DNA of 25,370 nucleotides from CAZBWP01 sp964630265 (GCA_964630265.1 CAZVRW010000048.1:1-25370), one strand, 5' to 3'; positions 13,158 to 21,830 are shown, counted from the first letter of the stretch. The notes: a model not told the origin generated them from the sequence alone. Numbers and translations: made by a program.

Positions 13158-14612
13158 TCAGAACGCGCCGAACAGGCTAGCGATGACGATGATGGCGACC
13201 AGTGCCACCATCGGCCCGACGATGGTGGCGACGAAGATATCGCCGTACGACTCCCGGTGCGTCAGGCCGCAGACGGTCAACAGCGTGATCACCGCGCCAT
13301 TGTGCGGCAGCGCATCCAGCGTCCCCGAGGCGACGGTGGTCACCCGGTGCATCGCCTCCAGCGACATGCCGGTCGCGGCGCTCAGCTCGATGAACGCCGG
13401 GCCGAGCGCATCGAGGGCGATGCTCATGCCGCCCGACGCCGAGCCGGTCAACGCCGACAGCGCCGTCACCGAGACGGCCACGGCCACCAGCGCATTGTCG
13501 CCCCCGAACGACAGGAACGCCTCGCTGATCTGCTCGAAGACCGGCAGCGCCGCGATCACGGCACCAAAGCCGACCAGGCTCGCGGTGTTGAAGATGGGCA
13601 GCACCGACGCATCGGTCCCCTGGTCCAGTGACGCGCGCAGATCGGTGAGACGCCGCCAGTTGCCGAGGATCAGCAGCACGATGGCGACGAACAGGGCGAA
13701 GATCACCGCCCAGACCCCGCGCACGCTCTCGATGGTCGTCGCCCCGAACCGCGGCTCGGCCAGAAACGTCGTGTCCATCATCGGCACCAGGATTTCGACG
13801 AACGCGAAGTTGGCGACGATGACGACGATCACCGGCAGCACGGCGAGCAGAAAGGGCGGTGTGTTTCCGTCCTCCGCCGGCTCCGCCGGCAATTCGTTGA
13901 TGTCGAAGCCGCGCCCCTGGGCGTGCTCGCGCAACGGCACGTCGCGGGCGGGCAGGTTGTCGGCATGGTCGCCGTAGCCCTCGCCGGCCGCTCGGGCACG
14001 CCCGGCCCGATGGTTCAGCCAGACGATGCCGAGCACGAACATGATGATGGCGGCGATGATGCCGAGGCCCGGGGCGGCAAAGGCGGTGGTGCCGAAGAAC
14101 GGCATCGGGATGGCGTTCTGGATCGCCGGCGTCCCCGGCAGCGCGGACATGGTGAAGGAGAAGGCGCCGAGCGCCAACGTCGCGGGAATCAAGCGCTTCG
14201 GGATATCGGCGGTGCGGAACAGGGCCGACGCCACCGGGAAAATGGCGAAGGCGACGACGAAGGCGGAAACGCCACCATAGGTCAACGCCGCGCAACACAG
14301 CACCACAGAGACGATGGCGCGCTCCGGACCCAGCCAGTTGCTCACCGACCGGGCGATCGACCGGGCCGAGCCGCTGTCGTCCATCAGCTTGCCGAAGATG
14401 GCGCCCAGCATGAACAACGGAAAGAAGGCGACGATGAAGTCACCGGTACTGGACATGAAAACCTGGGTGTAGGCAGCGAGGACGGGCAGGCCGCCGGTCA
14501 ACACCGCCGCCAAGAGCGCCGCCCCGGGCGCCAGCAGGATCAAGGTGATCCCGCGGAACGCCAGAAACATCAGAAGCCCGAGGCAGGCCAGGACGATAAC
14601 GAGATCAATCAT
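13158..14612 (-). CDS. GntP-family permease
   Basis: A 484-residue inner-membrane protein with about 12 hydrophobic segments along its whole length. It resembles GntP/GntT-type symporters, which import gluconate or related hydroxy acids with protons; relatives in proteobacteria are annotated as D-beta-hydroxybutyrate permeases. Seen: an N-terminal membrane pair (MIDLVIVLACLGLLMFLAF), the SALPGTPAIQNAIP segment near 165, a polar loop of about 50 residues in the middle, and a Gly/Ser-rich TALSALTGSASGGMSIAL with DALPHNGAVITLL near the C-terminus. The start is the ATG at 14610-14612, with AAAAGG about nine bases upstream. It lies 110 bp after the patatin-like gene on the same strand and may be cotranscribed. 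The substrate cannot be set from sequence alone. Confidence 0.9.
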   Translation of the reverse strand: MIDLVIVLACLGLLMFLAFRGITLILLAPGAALLAAVLTGGLPVLAAYTQVFMSSTGDFIVAFFPLFMLGAIFGKLMDDSGSARSIARSVSNWLGPERAIVSVVLCCAALTYGGVSAFVVAFAIFPVASALFRTADIPKRLIPATLALGAFSFTMSALPGTPAIQNAIPMPFFGTTAFAAPGLGIIAAIIMFVLGIVWLNHRAGRARAAGEGYGDHADNLPARDVPLREHAQGRGFDINELPAEPAEDGNTPPFLLAVLPVIVVIVANFAFVEILVPMMDTTFLAEPRFGATTIESVRGVWAVIFALFVAIVLLILGNWRRLTDLRASLDQGTDASVLPIFNTASLVGFGAVIAALPVFEQISEAFLSFGGDNALVAVAVSVTALSALTGSASGGMSIALDALGPAFIELSAATGMSLEAMHRVTTVASGTLDALPHNGAVITLLTVCGLTHRESYGDIFVATIVGPMVALVAIIVIASLFGAF

Positions 14613-14722
14613 GATCACAGACCTTTTCGCACGGCGACGCCCACGGTTTGCCCACAAGATGTGTTAGGGAACGCGATCGCCCCTTGTCCGTCTTTCGGGA
14701 TGCCGAATACGCGGCGACGGCG

Positions 14723-15982
14723 TTACTGTCCCTCAACGTAGCGCGCATCGTTTGGATACGCGTCGAAGTCGTCGCCGCGCGTTCGCCACTCCGAGAGCCA
14801 TTGCTCGGCCACCTCCCGACCCTCGGCGTGGAGCTTCTGCAGGTGACGCTGGCTGCGGTCGAACTTGGACGTGCGCCGCAGGCCCCAGGCGGTCTCCCGC
14901 CGCATCTTGATCGTCCGCACGTTGATGATCTTGAGATCCTTTATCAACGGGATCGAATCCCCGACCTTGGCGAGCCACTTGTTCATGGTCAGGATGCGAT
15001 CGAGTTCCGCGTTCAGGGAGATGTTGCCGGCCAGGTCGTTCTCCCGGTCCTTGATGTCTTCCAGGCTGGTCACCGGATCGCGCCAATCGATTTCCTGGGG
15101 ATTGATGCGGATCACCCAGATCTCATCGGGCTTCTCGTCCTTGATCTCCCGGTCGACCAGTTGGCGGACCGGCGGATTTTGGGCATAGAGTCCATCCCAG
15201 TAGTAGCCGTCGCGACGAATGCTTTTCCCGGCAACACAGGTCGGGAACTCAACGTCGGGGATGCGTTGCGCCTTGAGGACATCGGGCAGGGTGCCGGAGG
15301 CCGCCACGCCCTCCAGCGACATCCGGCGCCGCATGCGCCAGCGGGTGACGTTGTACTGATCGCTCTCGGCGTGGTTCGACCGCAGTCCCATTTCCTCGAG
15401 AGTCTTGTCGGAGTCGAAGACCTCGAAGTTGCCGCTGTAGACCTCAATGGCGCCGGCCAGGACCCGGCGATCCAGCTTGGCCACGCCCGGCCAGTCGATC
15501 TGGTCGAAGTGCGGGCAGATGGACTTCAAGAGCACCGGAAACGACGTGTAATCCGGCCGGGCGCCGAGCATGGACATGCTGTTGATGGCGATATCACCGA
15601 ACGGACTGTTGGGGTTCGAACTCGGCAACGGGACGCCGCTTTCCTTGAGTTCCAACAGCACGCCGACGAACGCGTCATGGGTTTTCTCGAACGGTGTCTG
15701 CGCCGAGAACGTGGTCCACAGGAAGTTCAGCCGCTCGATCGCCTTGGCGAGCGTGCCACACTCCGGATCCGCCGTGTTGGGAACCATGCCGTACCAGGTC
15801 GCCAGAGCGCAGAGGGCGCCGGCCGAGGTGCCGCTGATCGTGGTGACGTCGAAGGTCGGGCGATCGCCGGCCTCCGCGTCCCATGCCTGCTTGGTTTCCA
15901 GGATCTTGGTGAGGACGCCCCAGGTAAACGCCGCGTGCGTCCCGCCACCCTGACAGGCAATGGCGATTTTTTTCGTGCTCAC
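14723..15982 (-). CDS. Patatin-like phospholipase/lipid hydrolase
   Basis: A 419-residue serine hydrolase. The start is the GTG at 15980-15982, with AAGGAG six bases upstream; a longer open frame to 16036 lacks this support. Patatin features: an oxyanion segment QGGGTHAAFTWGVL (11-24), nucleophile elbow GTSAG (51-55, Ser53), and the dyad aspartate in DGL (D263-G264). It has no signal peptide or membrane helix, so it should act in the cytoplasm or on the inner leaflet. The C-terminus (about 320-405) is charged and helical. Patatins cleave acyl esters of phospholipids. Placement before a GntP permease, which may carry hydroxybutyrate, raises a link to polyhydroxyalkanoate or acyl-ester turnover, but no pha or bdh gene is in the window. 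Confidence 0.9.
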   Translation of the reverse strand: MSTKKIAIACQGGGTHAAFTWGVLTKILETKQAWDAEAGDRPTFDVTTISGTSAGALCALATWYGMVPNTADPECGTLAKAIERLNFLWTTFSAQTPFEKTHDAFVGVLLELKESGVPLPSSNPNSPFGDIAINSMSMLGARPDYTSFPVLLKSICPHFDQIDWPGVAKLDRRVLAGAIEVYSGNFEVFDSDKTLEEMGLRSNHAESDQYNVTRWRMRRRMSLEGVAASGTLPDVLKAQRIPDVEFPTCVAGKSIRRDGYYWDGLYAQNPPVRQLVDREIKDEKPDEIWVIRINPQEIDWRDPVTSLEDIKDRENDLAGNISLNAELDRILTMNKWLAKVGDSIPLIKDLKIINVRTIKMRRETAWGLRRTSKFDRSQRHLQKLHAEGREVAEQWLSEWRTRGDDFDAYPNDARYVEGQ

Positions 15983-16768
15983 TCTCAACTCCTTGTGTTG
16001 ACCGGTGACGGGAGGGGTTTGACTCAGCCTTCGCACGGTGGCGGCATGGCACGCTCAGCCGATGCGTCTTCGGCGGCAGGGCACCGCCCAGATTCGATGA
16101 TCAGCCCGATGATCGGCCCAACGACCAGGCGNNNNNNNNNNNNNNNNNNNNNNNNNNNNNNNNNNNNNNNNNNNNNNNNNNNNNNNNNNNNNNNNNNNNN
16201 NNNNNNNNNNNNNNNNNNNNNNNNNNNNNNNGATCAGCCCGATGATCGGCCCAACGACCAGGCGGATGGGCACGCGCGGCGAGGCGACCGCCGGTTGTTC
16301 GCGGATGCACCGAGCAAGGGTGCGATGGGATACATTGAGCCGCTTGAGTCGCGCAGGCGCCCAAAATCGCGCAAGCGCCCGGACCCGCGCGCGCGCCCGG
16401 GACGGTTCCCGGTGCGGCGGGGTGCCCGCGCCGTCGGGGGATCGGGGCCGGGCGGTCACCGGTGCGGTCACCTGTTTCGTCACGAGTATCCCCTGACCAC
16501 CCCGGTGCAGGCGCGCTCCCCCCGTCGCGCAATCGAACGATCACCGAACCCGCCTTGCCAACGGCCAAGACGACTTATTGTTGCGAGACTTCTAGCGGCG
16601 GCAACGTGACGACGCAAGGGACCTGAGCGCCTGGATCACCGGACCGCGGCGTCATAAAACCTTCTCAATCGCAAACGGAAAAGAGCGATTATCTTGCCGC
16701 GGATCCGACGGGCGTGGCGGTGGACAAGCTGCGCGCGCCGTCTGCAAGGTAATATGGGGAACGGGTAG
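15983..16768. other. Intergenic region with no supported gene, interrupted by an N run
   Basis: This 786-bp region separates the divergent patatin and ABC-transporter genes. It contains a 12-bp doublet (gatgatcagccc / gatgatcggccc, about 16096-16119), the 100-N gap, and a degenerate 18-bp repeat near 16349-16404. Open frames exist on both strands, but they are made of Arg/Ala/Pro-rich low-complexity sequence with no Shine-Dalgarno or recognisable domain, so I call none. Promoters of both flanking operons should be here; the 100 bp before 16769 is AT-richer. Confidence 0.6.
16132..16231. other. Assembly gap (100 N) with 33-bp duplicated flanks
   Basis: Exactly 100 N. The same 33 bases occur at 16099-16131 and 16232-16264. 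Either the two contigs overlap by 33 bp and should be merged, or the gap hides extra copies of a tandem repeat with a unit of about 36 bp. Confidence 0.93.
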
Positions 16769-17824
16769 ATGACATTACACGCGAAGTCCTGCATGGCCCG
16801 CCTGCGCCGCGGCTGGCGCGTCCTGAGTGTACTCGCCGTCGCTCTGGTTGCGTCGACCTCGGCGGCCATGGCGCAAACCGAGTTGACCGTTTACACCGCC
16901 GTCGAAGCCGAGGACCTGAAGCGCTATGCGCAGGCCTTCAAGGCGGCGAACCCGGATATCGAGATCCGCTGGGTCCGGGACTCGACCGGCATCGTCACGG
17001 CGAAGCTGCTCGCGGAAAAAGGCAACCCGCAAGCCGACGTGGTGTGGGGGCTGGCGGCCACCTCGCTGATGCTGCTTAACGCCGAGGGGATGCTCGATCC
17101 CTACGCGCCGGCCGGTGTCGACAAGCTGGACCCACGTTTCGTTGACTCGGCGAGCCCGCCGGCCTGGACCGGCATGGACGCCTGGATCGCGGCGGTCTGT
17201 TTCAACACGGTGGAGGCCGAGCGGCTGAACCTGCCGGTGCCGACGTCCTGGCAGGACCTGACAAAGCCCGCCTACAAGGGGCACGTCGCCATGCCCAACC
17301 CCAACTCCTCGGGAACGGGCTACCTCGACGTTTCGTCCTGGCTGCAGATCTGGGGCGAGGAGAAGGGCTGGGAGTTCATGGACGCCCTGCACGAGAATAT
17401 GGCCTTCTACACGCACTCCGGCTCGAAGCCCTGCAAGATGGCCGCGGCCGGCGAGGTGCCGATCGGCATTTCCTTCGCCTTCCGCGGCGCCAAGTCCAAG
17501 GCCGCGGGCGCACCGTTGGACGTGATCGTTCCCTCGGAAGGCGTCGGCTGGGACATGGAGGCGACGGCGATCGTCAAAGGCACCAAGAAGCTGGATGCCG
17601 CCAAGCGCCTCGTCGACTGGAGCGTCTCCAAGGAAGCCAACGAGCTCTACAACGAGGGATACGCCGTCGTCGCCTATCCGGGCGTCGCCAAGCCGGTGGA
17701 GTATTTTCCGGATGGCATCGTCGACGCGATGATCAAGAACGACTTCGAGTGGGCCGCCCTGAACCGCGAGCGCATCCTGGCCGAGTGGCAGAAGCGCTAC
17801 GACGCCAAGTCGGAGCCCAAGTAA
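16769..17824 (+). CDS. ABC transporter periplasmic substrate-binding protein (2-aminoethylphosphonate type)
   Basis: A 351-residue solute-binding protein of the FbpA/PotD-like class, closest by pattern to proteins annotated as putative 2-aminoethylphosphonate binders. The signal peptide has ARLRRGWR, then hydrophobic residues, with cleavage near AMA-Q (35/36). The mature protein begins TELTVYTAVEAEDLKRY and carries the two-lobe markers ADVVWGLAATSLML, PNSSGTGYLDVSSWL, GEVPIGISFAFRGAK and VGWDMEATAIVKGTKK. An ATG at 16793 would also preserve the signal peptide. The ATPase and permease follow. The substrate is a family guess: ferric iron or another small anion is possible, and no phosphonate-degradation genes (phnW, phnX) are seen. 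A strong hairpin follows the gene. Confidence 0.9.
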   Translation: MTLHAKSCMARLRRGWRVLSVLAVALVASTSAAMAQTELTVYTAVEAEDLKRYAQAFKAANPDIEIRWVRDSTGIVTAKLLAEKGNPQADVVWGLAATSLMLLNAEGMLDPYAPAGVDKLDPRFVDSASPPAWTGMDAWIAAVCFNTVEAERLNLPVPTSWQDLTKPAYKGHVAMPNPNSSGTGYLDVSSWLQIWGEEKGWEFMDALHENMAFYTHSGSKPCKMAAAGEVPIGISFAFRGAKSKAAGAPLDVIVPSEGVGWDMEATAIVKGTKKLDAAKRLVDWSVSKEANELYNEGYAVVAYPGVAKPVEYFPDGIVDAMIKNDFEWAALNRERILAEWQKRYDAKSEPK

Positions 17825-17858
17825 GGGGCACACCGTCCAGGGACGGAGTGGACCAAAC

Positions 17859-17886
17859 GGAAGCCCGCGGCCCGCCGCGGGCTTCC
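17859..17886 (+). promoter_or_regulatory. Strong hairpin between binding-protein and ATPase genes
   Basis: GGAAGCCCGCGG (17859-17870), loop CCCG, CCGCGGGCTTCC (17875-17886): a perfect 12-pair stem with no T-run. In importer operons such a hairpin commonly protects the 3' end of the binding-protein message and reduces read-through, so more binding protein than membrane components is made. Confidence 0.8.
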
Positions 17887-17912
17887 CGCCGTGGGGGAGA
17901 GGGAGCGATAGC

Positions 17913-19007
17913 ATGGCCGATCCAGGGGCCGCCGGCCCGTACTTGAGAATCGAGAACCTGACCAAGAAGTTCGGGGACTTCACCGCCCTCGACAGTGTGT
18001 CCCTGGAGATCGAGGAAGGTCAGTTCACGTGCTTCCTCGGTCCGTCCGGCTGCGGCAAGACAACGCTGCTGCGCGCCATCGCCGGTCTCGACATTCAGAC
18101 GTCGGGGCGCATCGTCCAGGGCGGCCGCGACATCTCGGCGCTGCCGCCGGCGGAGCGCGACTTCGGCATCGTCTTCCAGTCCTATGCCCTGTTTCCCAAC
18201 CTCACCGTGCGCCAGAACGTCGGCTACGGCCTGCAGAACCGCAAGATGGCCAAGGCCGCCGTCGCCGCCCGCGTCAGCGAGCTGCTGGAGACCGTGGGCC
18301 TGCCGGAGCAGGGGGACAAGTATCCGGCGCAGCTTTCCGGCGGCCAGCAACAGCGCGTCGCCCTGGCCCGGGCGCTCGCCATGTCGCCCGGCCTGCTGCT
18401 CCTCGACGAGCCGTTGAGCGCCCTTGACGCCAAGGTCCGGCTGCGGCTGCGCACCGAGGTCAAGGCGCTGCAGCAGCGCCTCGGGGTCACCACCATCATG
18501 GTGACCCACGATCAGGAGGAAGCGCTCAGCATGGCCGACCGCATCGTCGTCATGAACCAGGGCGTCATCGACCAGGTCGGTACGGCGGAAGAGATCTACC
18601 GGCGGCCGGTCACCGCCTTCGTCGCCGACTTCATCGGCACCATGAACTTCGTGCCCGGCGCGGTCAGCCGGCCGGATGGCGTGCGCGTGGGGGCCGTCGA
18701 GTTCGCCTGCGCCACCAACGGCCTGGCGCCGGGCGCGCCGGTCACCGTCGCCATTCGACCGGAAGACATCCTCGTCGGCGAGGCGGGCCAGGGCGGCAAC
18801 AACTGTTGCGACGCCGACGTGCACGAACTGGACTTCCTCGGCGCCCATTACATGGCGATGCTGCGCGGCCCCGCCTTTGTCGAGGCGCCGGTGCAGGCCC
18901 AGCTCTCCGTCAATCTGGTCCGGCGGCTGCAACTGGGCGCCGGTCAGCGGGTCCCGGTGCGCCTGCCCGCCGAGCACCTGCGCGCCTATCCCCGGGCGAG
19001 CGCCTGA
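17913..19007 (+). CDS. ABC transporter ATP-binding protein
   Basis: A 364-residue import ATPase. Walker A GPSGCGKTT (43-51), Q-loop Q89 in VFQSYALFP, signature LSGGQQQR (141-148), Walker B LLLLDEP (161-167), the D-loop SALDAK and the switch histidine H199 in THDQEEA are all intact. The C-terminal part (about 240-360) is a TOBE-like regulatory domain as in PotA/FbpC. The start is ATG 17913 with a purine-rich GGGGGAGAGGGAG just upstream. It is 88 bp after the binding-protein gene, across the hairpin, and ends 3 bp before the permease gene. It powers uptake through the permease in the inner membrane. Confidence 0.96.
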   Translation: MADPGAAGPYLRIENLTKKFGDFTALDSVSLEIEEGQFTCFLGPSGCGKTTLLRAIAGLDIQTSGRIVQGGRDISALPPAERDFGIVFQSYALFPNLTVRQNVGYGLQNRKMAKAAVAARVSELLETVGLPEQGDKYPAQLSGGQQQRVALARALAMSPGLLLLDEPLSALDAKVRLRLRTEVKALQQRLGVTTIMVTHDQEEALSMADRIVVMNQGVIDQVGTAEEIYRRPVTAFVADFIGTMNFVPGAVSRPDGVRVGAVEFACATNGLAPGAPVTVAIRPEDILVGEAGQGGNNCCDADVHELDFLGAHYMAMLRGPAFVEAPVQAQLSVNLVRRLQLGAGQRVPVRLPAEHLRAYPRASA

Positions 19008-19010
19008 GCC

Positions 19011-20741
19011 ATGGTGAACGGCACCATCGCGGCCGGAACCGCGCCCGATGCGCGGCTGACGGCACCCCGCGTCCGCGCCAAGGTGGGGCGTGACGCCTGG
19101 ATCATGCGCGGCCTGATGGCGGTGATCGCCCTGTTCCTGATCGTCGCCGTCGTTCTGCCGCTCTATGCCATCCTCTCCAAGAGCATGCAGGATCGCGCCG
19201 GCAACTTCATCGGCCTCGAGAACTACGCCAACTATTTCGCGACGCCGACGCTGCTCAATTCCATCAGCAACAGCCTGACCATCGCCGTCGTCTCGACGAT
19301 TATCGTCATCAGCCTCGCCTTCGTCTATGCGTATGCCCTGACGCGCACCCGCATGCCGTTCAAGGGCTTCTTCCGCGTCGTCGCGCTGATCCCGATCCTG
19401 GCGCCGTCACTGTTGCCGGCGATTTCCCTCGTCTATCTGTTCGGCAACCAGGGCCTGCTCAGGGACTGGATGATGGGGGAGTCGATCTATGGCCCCATCG
19501 GCATCGTCATCGGCATGGTGTTCTGGGCCTTTCCGCACGCGCTGATGATCATCGTCACGGCCCTCTCGGTGAGTGACGCGCGGCTCTATGAGGCGGCGAC
19601 GGCGCTCTGCGCCAGCAAGACGCGGACGTTCTTCACCGTCACCCTGCCCGGCGCCAAGTACGGCCTGATCAGCGCCGGCTTCGTCATCTTCACGCTGGTG
19701 ATCACGGATTTCGGCGTGCCCAAGGTGATCGGCGGGCAATACAATGTCCTGGCGACGGACATCTACAAGCAGGTCATCGGCCAACAGAACTTCGAGATGG
19801 GCGCGGTCGTCGCCGTCGTCCTGTTGCTGCCGGCGGTGATCGCCTTCGTCGCCGACCGGCTGGTCCAGCGCAAGCAGGTGGCGCTGCTGTCGGCGCGGGC
19901 GGTGCCCTACCAGCCCAAGCCCAACCGGCTGCTGGACTACGGCCTGCTCGCCTTCTGCAGCCTGATCGCCGTGATCCTGATCGGCATCCTCGGCATGGCC
20001 GCCTGGGCCTCGCACGTCACCTTCTGGCCCTACAATCTGAGCTTGACCTTCGCCAACTACAATTTCGACGTGATGGATGGTGGCGGCTGGGACGCCTACT
20101 ACAACTCCATCCGCATGTCTCTCTACACGGCCTTTTTCGGCACCATCGTGATATTCCTGGGCGCCTATCTGATCGAGAAGGCGCGCGGCTTCGTCGTCGG
20201 CCGCACGACGCTGCACCTGCTCGCCATCATTCCGCTGGCGGTGCCGGGTATGGTCCTCGGCCTCGGCTACATCTTCTTTTTCAACACGGCCGGGAATCCG
20301 CTGAACTTTCTCTATGGGACCATGGCGATCCTGGTGATCTGCAGCATCGCCCACTTCTACACGGTGAGCCACCTGACGGCGGTCACCGCCCTGAAGCAGA
20401 TCGACCCCGAGTTCGAGTCCGTGTCGCACTCGCTCAAGGTGCCGTTCTATCGCACCCTCGTGCGCGTCACCGTACCCGTCTGTCTGCCGGCCGTGCTCAG
20501 CATCTCCATGTACCTGTTCCTGAACGCCATGACGACGGTCTCGGCGGTGGTATTCCTCTATTCACCGGAGACGACGCTGGCGTCCGTGGCGGTGCTGAAC
20601 ATGGATGATGCCGGCGATATCGCCCCTGCCGCGGCGATGGCGATGATGATCGTCTACACGTCGGCGGCGGTGCGCATCGTCCATGCCTTGGCGACCCGCG
20701 GCCTGGACCGACGCAGCCAAGCCTGGCGCCACCGCGGCTAA
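19011..20741 (+). CDS. ABC transporter permease, two fused transmembrane domains
   Basis: A 576-residue FbpB-like permease in which both membrane domains are in one chain. The first half has about six helices from residue 28 to about 285, with an ATPase-contact EAA loop near EAATALCASKTRTFFTVTLPG; the second half has about six helices from 308 onward, with the loop FESVSHSLKVPFYRTLVRV. The fused arrangement matches the permease annotated in putative 2-aminoethylphosphonate systems and the iron FbpB proteins. It starts at ATG 19011, 3 bp after the ATPase stop, so translation is probably coupled. It forms the inner-membrane pore of the importer. Confidence 0.94.
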   Translation: MVNGTIAAGTAPDARLTAPRVRAKVGRDAWIMRGLMAVIALFLIVAVVLPLYAILSKSMQDRAGNFIGLENYANYFATPTLLNSISNSLTIAVVSTIIVISLAFVYAYALTRTRMPFKGFFRVVALIPILAPSLLPAISLVYLFGNQGLLRDWMMGESIYGPIGIVIGMVFWAFPHALMIIVTALSVSDARLYEAATALCASKTRTFFTVTLPGAKYGLISAGFVIFTLVITDFGVPKVIGGQYNVLATDIYKQVIGQQNFEMGAVVAVVLLLPAVIAFVADRLVQRKQVALLSARAVPYQPKPNRLLDYGLLAFCSLIAVILIGILGMAAWASHVTFWPYNLSLTFANYNFDVMDGGGWDAYYNSIRMSLYTAFFGTIVIFLGAYLIEKARGFVVGRTTLHLLAIIPLAVPGMVLGLGYIFFFNTAGNPLNFLYGTMAILVICSIAHFYTVSHLTAVTALKQIDPEFESVSHSLKVPFYRTLVRVTVPVCLPAVLSISMYLFLNAMTTVSAVVFLYSPETTLASVAVLNMDDAGDIAPAAAMAMMIVYTSAAVRIVHALATRGLDRRSQAWRHRG

Positions 20742-20822
20742 TGGATCGGATCTGACCTTGGTTGCCAAGCGCCCGATCGGTCGATCCACTAACCTATTGA
20801 TCTGGTGGCTCGATTCAGCCAG

Positions 20823-20898
20823 CGGATGAAACGCATCCGTTGGCATCGACCCACTAGCCGACCGTCCCCGACGGTCGGCCGCTGCGGCGACCGCCGCA
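20823..20898. terminator. Cluster of three hairpins between convergent genes
   Basis: CGGATG-aaacg-CATCCG (20823-20839), GCCGACCGTC-ccc-GACGGTCGGC (20857-20879, ten perfect pairs) and TGCGGC-gacc-GCCGCA (20883-20898). They lie between the convergent permease and ferredoxin-fusion genes and probably form the shared transcription end. T-runs are absent, so Rho may be needed. Confidence 0.55.
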
Positions 20899-20951
20899 AA
20901 CCGTGCGAAACGATCTTCGCCGAGAACGGGTTGATCCGCGCCCCCGGCCCG

Positions 20952-21830
20952 TCAGGCCCGGTGTTCGCGGGCGATCCACTGCTCGAGGATTTCGACGTGT
21001 TCGGATTCCTCTTTGGCGAACTCTTTCGCCAAGCGGCGGATCTCGACGCTGGGCGAGGTTTCGGCGACGTGGTGGTAGAACTCGAAGCCGAGGCGCTCGC
21101 CGTCCAGGGCGGCTCGGAGCGCGTCGATCTTGGAGAGCGCCGGATCGCCCGCCCAGAGCGCGGTCTGTTCCGGCGTCACCAGGTCCGGCCAGACGTGATC
21201 GCCCGGCATGAAGTTCGTCACGTCGACATCACCGGCGCGGGTCTGCGCCTCCTCCAGATGGAGCCGCGAATAGCCCGCGAGTTTGTCGAACAACTCCGCC
21301 ACCGGCTGGTTGCCACAACGCTCCATGTCGGTCGCCAGCGCCGCGAAGTGGTCGGCCGCTTCCGCCTCGACCTTGATGGAGAAGGCGAGGAATTCGTCGA
21401 CGGACCTGATCGCGATCCCCCCGGCGAAGATGGCCGCGGCAAACGACATGGCAGGCTTCTTCGCCGGCAGCGTCTCGTCACCGTCGAAAATGACGCGGAT
21501 GTCCTCGTCGCGGATGAAGCACTGACAGGCCAGCCGATAGCGGGGCGGCATGTCGTTGACCTCGGTGTTCTCGATCTCCTCCTTGGTGATCTTGCCGAGC
21601 TGCTTCAGCATCTCCTTCTCTTTTTCGGCAAGACCGATGCCGTAGCGGACCTGCGGATTCAGGTGCTTCACCTCGACCACGCAGGACCCGCACTCGCCAT
21701 CGGTGCAATCGAACGGGATGGGGATCTTGTGCGCCCGGGCGACCGACAGAATGGTGCCGCGATGTCCGGCGACGGCGTAGACGGTGACATCCTTCGCCAT
21801 GACGGGCGACGAAAAGGTGACGTTGGCCAT
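20952..21830 (-). CDS. [2Fe-2S] ferredoxin fused to a ferritin-like (rubrerythrin-type) domain
   Basis: A 292-residue cytosolic protein. The start is the ATG at 21828-21830 with GGAGGAG just upstream. Residues about 5-115 form a plant-type ferredoxin: CTDGECGSC gives C42, C47 and C50 (Cx4Cx2C), with the fourth ligand C102 or C104 in ACQCF. Residues about 140-290 form a four-helix ferritin-like domain: E155/E157 in KVEAEAADHF, H191 in SRLHLEE, E245/E250 in GERLGFEFYHH and the ExxH ending EESEHVEIL (E275, H278). Helix B shows S188 where a metal-binding Glu would be expected before H191, so the diiron site may be altered. Rubrerythrins reduce peroxide using a separate iron-sulfur centre; here a [2Fe-2S] domain could be the built-in electron donor (inference). 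Confidence 0.85.
   Translation of the reverse strand: MANVTFSSPVMAKDVTVYAVAGHRGTILSVARAHKIPIPFDCTDGECGSCVVEVKHLNPQVRYGIGLAEKEKEMLKQLGKITKEEIENTEVNDMPPRYRLACQCFIRDEDIRVIFDGDETLPAKKPAMSFAAAIFAGGIAIRSVDEFLAFSIKVEAEAADHFAALATDMERCGNQPVAELFDKLAGYSRLHLEEAQTRAGDVDVTNFMPGDHVWPDLVTPEQTALWAGDPALSKIDALRAALDGERLGFEFYHHVAETSPSVEIRRLAKEFAKEESEHVEILEQWIAREHRA

Noticed and set aside
16055..16483. A minus-strand reading frame in the patatin upstream region, open if the gap is collapsed
   Set aside because: It is Arg/Ala/Pro-rich with partly repetitive sequence, no Shine-Dalgarno and no recognisable fold. Chance openness is likely in this GC content.
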